From: Streptomyces sp. SAI-135
GTDB lineage: Bacteria; Actinomycetota; Actinomycetes; Streptomycetales; Streptomycetaceae
Assembly: GCF_029893805.1 (NCBI RefSeq)
Contig: NZ_JARXYP010000002.1
Span: 2,666,001 to 2,730,000, forward strand
DNA: 64,000 nucleotides
Reading direction: 5' to 3'
Numbering within the stretch: position 1 is the stretch's first letter; every line of letters starts with the position of its first letter. Below, in pieces: positions 60,060 to 64,000 of this stretch. The position numbers and the translations under genes are program-made. The notes below the pieces were generated by a model. It made no database searches. It saw only the letters and a list, made by a program, of their open reading frames with translations, and had not been told where the DNA came from.

Positions 60060-61697
60060 TCAGTGGTGGCCGTGGCCGCTCGTGATCTCCTTGTACTCCT
60101 CGACGGTCGGCTTGGCGATCTGGGACTCCTCGCCGTAGTACGCCTCGCTCAGCTTGGCGCGCAGCTTCTCGGAGCCCTTGACCTTGCGCTCGACGCCGTT
60201 CTCGTCGACCGTGGCGCCGATCGCGGCCGGCTTGTACTGCTCGTGCGCCGTGAGCGTGTGCAGCTGCTCCTGGCTGAGCGGCTCGTGCACCTCGATGAAC
60301 TCACCGTGCGGCAGGCGCTTGATGATGCCGGACTCGCGGCCGTGCAGCACCTTGTCCTTGTCGCGGCGCTGGAGGCCGAGGCAGATCCGCTTGGTGACGA
60401 CGAACGCCAGGACCGGGGCGACGAAGAACGCGACCCGCACGAACCAGGTGATGGCGTTGATCGACAGGTGGAAGTGGGTGGCCCAGAGGTCGTTTCCACC
60501 ACCGATCAGCAGGACGAAGTACCAGGTGATCCACGCGACACCGAAGGCCGTACGCGTCGGGGCGTTGCGCGGGCGGTCCAGGATGTGGTGCTCGCGCTTG
60601 TCGCCGGTGACCCAGGACTCGATGAACGGGTAGACCGCGATCGCGACCAGGACCAGCGGGAAGATCACCAGCGGGATGAAGACGCCCAGGACGAGCGTGT
60701 GACCCCAGAAGTTGATCTCCCAGCCCGGCATGACACGGATCAGGCCCTCGGAGAAGCCCATGTACCAGTCCGGCTGGGCGCCCGTGGACACCTGGTCGGG
60801 ACGGTAGGGACCCATGGCCCAGATCGGGTTGATGGAGGCGATCGCCGCGATGACCGCGATGACACCGAAGACCAGGAAGAAGAAGCCTCCGGCCTTGGCC
60901 ATGTAGACCGGCAGCAGCGGCATGCCGACGACGTTGTTGTTGGTCTTGCCGGGGCCCGCGAACTGCGTGTGCTTGTGGTAGAAGACCAGGATCAGGTGCG
61001 CCACCACGAGGCCGAGCATGATGCCCGGCAGCAGCAGGACGTGGATCGAGTAGAAGCGGGCCACGAAGTCGCCGCCCGGGAACTCGCCGCCGAACAGGAA
61101 GAACGACAGGTACGTGCCGACGATCGGCACGGACAGGACCGCGCCCTCCATGAAGCGGACACCGGTGCCGGAGAGCAGGTCGTCCGGGAGCGAGTAACCG
61201 GTGAAGCCGGTGAACATGCCGAGGACGAACAGCAGGAAGCCGAACAGCCAGTTGACCTCACGCGGCTTGCGGAACGCGCCCGTGAAGAACACACGCATCA
61301 TGTGCACGAACATGCCGGCGAGGAAGATCAGCGCCGCCCAGTGGTGGATCTGCCGGATCAGCAGACCACCGCGCACATCGAAGGAGATGTGCATGGTCGA
61401 GTTGAACGCCTCGGACATCAGCTGTCCCTGCAGCGGGACGTAGCTGCCGTGGTACTCCACCTCGTTCATCGACGGGTGGAAGAACAGCGTCAGGTACACA
61501 CCCGTGAGGATGATGATGATGAAGCTGTAGAGGCAGACCTCACCCAGCATGAACGACCAGTGGTCGGGGAAGATCTTGCGCATGTTGGCCTTGGCCAGGG
61601 AGTAGATCCCCAGCCGGCCGTCGGCCCAGTCGGCGACGCGCTCGCCGGCCGGTGCCTTCCCGCGTGAGCGGGATCCGGTGGACTCTGTAGTGCTCAT
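60060..61697 (-). CDS. qcrB: cytochrome bc1 complex cytochrome b subunit
   Basis: 545 residues, longer than mitochondrial cytochrome b because of an actinobacterial C-terminal extension (GLQRRDKDKVLHGRESGIIKRLPHGEF and on to HGHH). Haem-ligand His pairs are in RQIHHWAALIFLAGMFVHMMRVF and FYSIHVLLLPGIMLGLVVAHLILVFYHKH; a quinol-site sequence PDWYM follows. It oxidises menaquinol in the bc1-aa3 supercomplex. ATG 61697 overlaps the qcrA stop by 4 nt. Confidence 0.95.
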   Translation of the reverse strand: MSTTESTGSRSRGKAPAGERVADWADGRLGIYSLAKANMRKIFPDHWSFMLGEVCLYSFIIIILTGVYLTLFFHPSMNEVEYHGSYVPLQGQLMSEAFNSTMHISFDVRGGLLIRQIHHWAALIFLAGMFVHMMRVFFTGAFRKPREVNWLFGFLLFVLGMFTGFTGYSLPDDLLSGTGVRFMEGAVLSVPIVGTYLSFFLFGGEFPGGDFVARFYSIHVLLLPGIMLGLVVAHLILVFYHKHTQFAGPGKTNNNVVGMPLLPVYMAKAGGFFFLVFGVIAVIAAIASINPIWAMGPYRPDQVSTGAQPDWYMGFSEGLIRVMPGWEINFWGHTLVLGVFIPLVIFPLVLVAIAVYPFIESWVTGDKREHHILDRPRNAPTRTAFGVAWITWYFVLLIGGGNDLWATHFHLSINAITWFVRVAFFVAPVLAFVVTKRICLGLQRRDKDKVLHGRESGIIKRLPHGEFIEVHEPLSQEQLHTLTAHEQYKPAAIGATVDENGVERKVKGSEKLRAKLSEAYYGEESQIAKPTVEEYKEITSGHGHH

Positions 61698-62749
61698 CCG
61701 CGCTCCCAGAATGCAGGACCGACGGGCTCCTCGAAGTCGCCGAGCGCTTCGAGGTAACCCTGGTCGTTCACGCCGATGCGCAGCTGCGGCAGGGCGTGAC
61801 CGGCGGGGCCGAAGATCACCCGGGCACCGTCGGAGAGGTCGAAGGTGGACTGGTGGCAGGGGCAGAGCACGTGGTGCGTCTGCTGCTCGTACAGGGAGAT
61901 CGGGCAACCGACGTGGGTGCAGATCTTCGAGTACGCGACGATTCCCTCGTACGACCACTCGAGCTCGCGCTTGTCCTTGATGTTGTCCGGCTGGATGCGG
62001 ACGATCATCAGGGCGGCCTTGGCGATCTCGGTCTGGAACTCCTCGTCGTGCTCCTCCAGGCCCTCGGGCTTGGCGAAGGTCAGCGAGCCGACCTGGACGT
62101 CGGAGGGGCGCAGCGGCTCGTTGGTGTTCATGTTGACGAGCTGGAGGCCCTTGCGCCACATGGTGTGGCGGAGCTTGGTGCCGGGCAGCGGACCGAGGTC
62201 GCGCAGCAGCATGACGCCGGAGAGCGGGAACAGGGCCAGCGCGCCGAACATCGTGTTGCGGATCAGCTTGCGACGGCCGAGCGCCGACTCCTTGGCACCC
62301 TGCTTGAAGTCCGCGTGGACCTTCGCGCGGACCTCGGGGGACGCCTCGATCGGGTGACGCTCGTCGGCGATCTCCTCGTCGGACATCAGGGTGCGGGCCC
62401 AGTGGACCGCGCCCGCGCCGATCGCGAAGAGGGCGAGACCGAGGGTCAGGCCCAGCGCGAAGTTCAGCGCGTTGATGTGGCCGATCGGGAAGACGTAGAT
62501 CGACTTGTCGTGGGGGATGGCCACGTACGAGGCGATGAACCCGATCGTCGACAGCATCGAGACTGTGAAGAGCATGGCCACCGTGCGCTCGGACCGCTTG
62601 GCGGCCCGCTCGTCGATGTCCTGCACCCGGTGCTCGTGGGGCGGCAGGCCGGGGTCCGCGAACGGGTTCTTCTCGTCCGCGACACCGACCGCGCCGTGCG
62701 CGTCCTGCTCTGCGGGCAGGTTCTCTTCTGGAATGTCTTGGCTACTCAT
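61694..62749 (-). CDS. qcrA: cytochrome bc1 Rieske iron-sulfur subunit
   Basis: 351 residues with three membrane helices near 60-175, as in actinobacterial Rieske proteins (most others have one). The [2Fe-2S] ligands are in CTHVGC and CPCHQS. It shuttles electrons from quinol to cytochrome cc. ATG 62749 overlaps qcrC by 4 nt. Confidence 0.95.
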   Translation of the reverse strand: MSSQDIPEENLPAEQDAHGAVGVADEKNPFADPGLPPHEHRVQDIDERAAKRSERTVAMLFTVSMLSTIGFIASYVAIPHDKSIYVFPIGHINALNFALGLTLGLALFAIGAGAVHWARTLMSDEEIADERHPIEASPEVRAKVHADFKQGAKESALGRRKLIRNTMFGALALFPLSGVMLLRDLGPLPGTKLRHTMWRKGLQLVNMNTNEPLRPSDVQVGSLTFAKPEGLEEHDEEFQTEIAKAALMIVRIQPDNIKDKRELEWSYEGIVAYSKICTHVGCPISLYEQQTHHVLCPCHQSTFDLSDGARVIFGPAGHALPQLRIGVNDQGYLEALGDFEEPVGPAFWERG

Positions 62750-63555
62750 GACTTCTTGGCCTTTGCGGTCCGAGCGGCGACCCAGACGGCGACCGCGATC
62801 AGCGCGCCGAGGCCGAAGATCCAGGCGAACAGGCCTTCGGAGACCGGGCCGAGACCGCCCAGCTCAAGGCCGCCGGGGCTCACGGTGTCGTCGCCGTTGA
62901 CCGCGTTCAGGTACGCGATGATGTCCTTCTTGTTCTGCTCCGACAGCGTGGTGTCGGGGAACGACGGCATGTTCTGCGGGCCGGTCTGCATGGCCTCGTA
63001 GATGTGCTTCGGGTCGACGCCCTCGAGGCTCGGCGCGAACTTGCCGTGCGTCAGCGCGCCACCCTTGCCGGTGAAGTTGTGGCACTGGGTGCAGTTGTCA
63101 CGGAACAGCTCGCCGCCCTTGGCGATGTCGGCACCGTCGGGGCCGTACTGCGCCTCGGTCGGGATGTTCGGACCCGCGCCCAGCGAGGAGATGTACGCGG
63201 CCAGCTGGTCGATCTCGGCCTGCGTGTAGATGACCTTCTTGCGCGGAACCTGCGCACCAGGCTGCTGGGCCGGCATACGGCCGGTGCCGACCTGGAAGTC
63301 GACGGCCGCGGCGCCCACGCCCACGAGGCTCGGACCGTCGGAGGACCCCTGACCGCCGGTGCCGTGGCAGCTGGCACAGCCTACGGCGAAGAGCTTCTTG
63401 CCCTCGTCGATGGCCAGGGACTGGGCGGTTTCATCTGCCTTCGCCTTGTCCGCGGGGGCGAACACGGCGTACAGCCCCCCGGTGCATGCCAGCGCGAGGA
63501 GTAGGACGACGAGCGCCGCCAGCGGGTGGCGTCGTCGTGCGGAGAGCTTTTTCAC
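62746..63555 (-). CDS. qcrC: cytochrome bc1 diheme cytochrome c subunit
   Basis: 269 residues. N-terminal signal/anchor, two CxxCH haem motifs (CASCH at 60-64, CTQCH at 155-159) and a C-terminal anchor helix (LFAWIFGLGALIAVAVWVAA). The diheme cytochrome cc replaces separate cytochrome c in actinobacteria. GTG 63555. Confidence 0.95.
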   Translation of the reverse strand: MKKLSARRRHPLAALVVLLLALACTGGLYAVFAPADKAKADETAQSLAIDEGKKLFAVGCASCHGTGGQGSSDGPSLVGVGAAAVDFQVGTGRMPAQQPGAQVPRKKVIYTQAEIDQLAAYISSLGAGPNIPTEAQYGPDGADIAKGGELFRDNCTQCHNFTGKGGALTHGKFAPSLEGVDPKHIYEAMQTGPQNMPSFPDTTLSEQNKKDIIAYLNAVNGDDTVSPGGLELGGLGPVSEGLFAWIFGLGALIAVAVWVAARTAKAKKS

Positions 63556-63615
63556 GGATTACCCCGGTGTCAGGATCTTCTGCGTCGATGCTTGCGATGT
63601 CGGGAGCGGGCCCGG

Positions 63616-64000
63616 CTACTTGATCATGTAGATCGTGGCGAAGAGGCCGATCCAGACCACGTCGACGAAGTGCCAGTAGTAGGACACGACGATGGCCGCG
63701 GTCGCCTGCTCGTGGGTGAACCTCTTGGCCGCGTAGGTACGCCCGAGAACGAACAGGAACGCGATGAGGCCGCCCGTCACGTGCATGCCGTGGAAGCCGG
63801 TGGTCAGGTAGAACACCGAGCCGTACGGGTCGGAGGAGAGCGAGAGCCCGTCCTTCTTCACCAGCTCCGTGTACTCGTAGATCTGACCGCCGATGAAGAT
63901 CGCGCCCATGATGAAGGTGATGATGAACCAGCCCCGGAGCTTCTTCACGTCACCGCGCTCGGCGGCGAAGACGCCGAGCTGGCAGGTGAGGGAGGAGAGC
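63616..64000 (-). CDS. ctaE: cytochrome c oxidase subunit III (5' end outside window)
   Basis: The C-terminal 127 codons of an approximately 206-residue protein; the frame is open to the window edge (TSLTCQLGVFAAERGD-like residues precede KKLRGWF). Helices GWFIITFIMGAIFIGG, GLIAFLFVLGRTYAAKRF and SYYWHFVDVVWIGLFATIYMIK are those of CtaE. Upstream member of ctaE-qcrCAB, 60 nt from qcrC. Confidence 0.93.
   Translation of the reverse strand, partial: LSSLTCQLGVFAAERGDVKKLRGWFIITFIMGAIFIGGQIYEYTELVKKDGLSLSSDPYGSVFYLTTGFHGMHVTGGLIAFLFVLGRTYAAKRFTHEQATAAIVVSYYWHFVDVVWIGLFATIYMIK

Overview
The window is a stretch of chromosomal core from a high-GC actinomycete, almost certainly a Streptomyces. This rests on the very high G+C, GTG/TTG starts, AGGAGG-type ribosome sites, leaderless genes, and a gene order that from memory matches the S. 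coelicolor SCO2095-SCO2151 region (moxR/DUF58/transglutaminase, metF, thiE, thiOSG, PASTA kinase, bfr, class II DAHP synthase, fused trpE, pfkA, macRS, glkA, fadD, trpD, ctaE-qcrCAB). I see no prophage, insertion sequence, CRISPR array, tRNA or rRNA.

Layout. 1-5.2 kb: tail of a beta-carbonic anhydrase, then a translationally coupled MoxR ATPase / DUF58 / transglutaminase-membrane protein operon. 5.2-14.7 kb: DUF3040 protein, methyltransferase, HEPN protein, an ABC ATPase/YhgE/TetR operon behind a clear palindromic operator, a DUF4126 membrane protein, a phytoene-desaturase-like oxidoreductase and a membrane protein with a Tyr/Gln-rich tail. 14.8-21.5 kb: metF, thiE, a Rv2175c-type DNA-binding protein, an FAD reductase, and thiOSG behind a TPP riboswitch. 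21.6-27.1 kb: PASTA kinase, a 107-bp tandem repeat array, endonuclease IV, a His-tailed DUF4396 protein behind a CsoR-like box, a molybdopterin oxidoreductase, and bacterioferritin facing its ferredoxin with an iron box.

27.2-32.8 kb: aromatic amino-acid and glycolytic genes. Class II DAHP synthase is divergent from a Trp-codon leader peptide, attenuator and fused anthranilate synthase; then a 2-hydroxyacid dehydrogenase and a phosphofructokinase. 32.8-42.1 kb: MacRS two-component system, PlsC, an esterase, a nuclease-fold protein, glucokinase, an ArsA-like ATPase, an SRPBCC protein and a phosphoesterase. 42.1-57 kb: acyl-CoA synthetase, cholesterol oxidase, two glycosyltransferases, a lipoprotein metallopeptidase, two NlpC/P60 peptidoglycan hydrolases, a NYN protein, rhomboid protease, a lone Lrp/AsnC effector domain and a second Ser/Thr kinase with a PQQ propeller. 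57-64 kb: a cysteine-desulfurase-like aminotransferase behind a SAM-IV riboswitch, trpD, and the cytochrome bc1 genes qcrCAB downstream of ctaE (cut by the window end).

The window is rich in RNA and operator regulation: TPP riboswitch, SAM-IV riboswitch, Trp attenuator, iron box, CsoR-like box, and two nearly identical TetR-type operators (ABC operon and fadD). At least seven genes have a TAnnnT -10 element 7-8 nt before the start codon, which implies leaderless mRNAs. A dispersed GC-rich element (core GGGGCGCGGGGAACTGCGC) recurs in five intergenic regions in both orientations.
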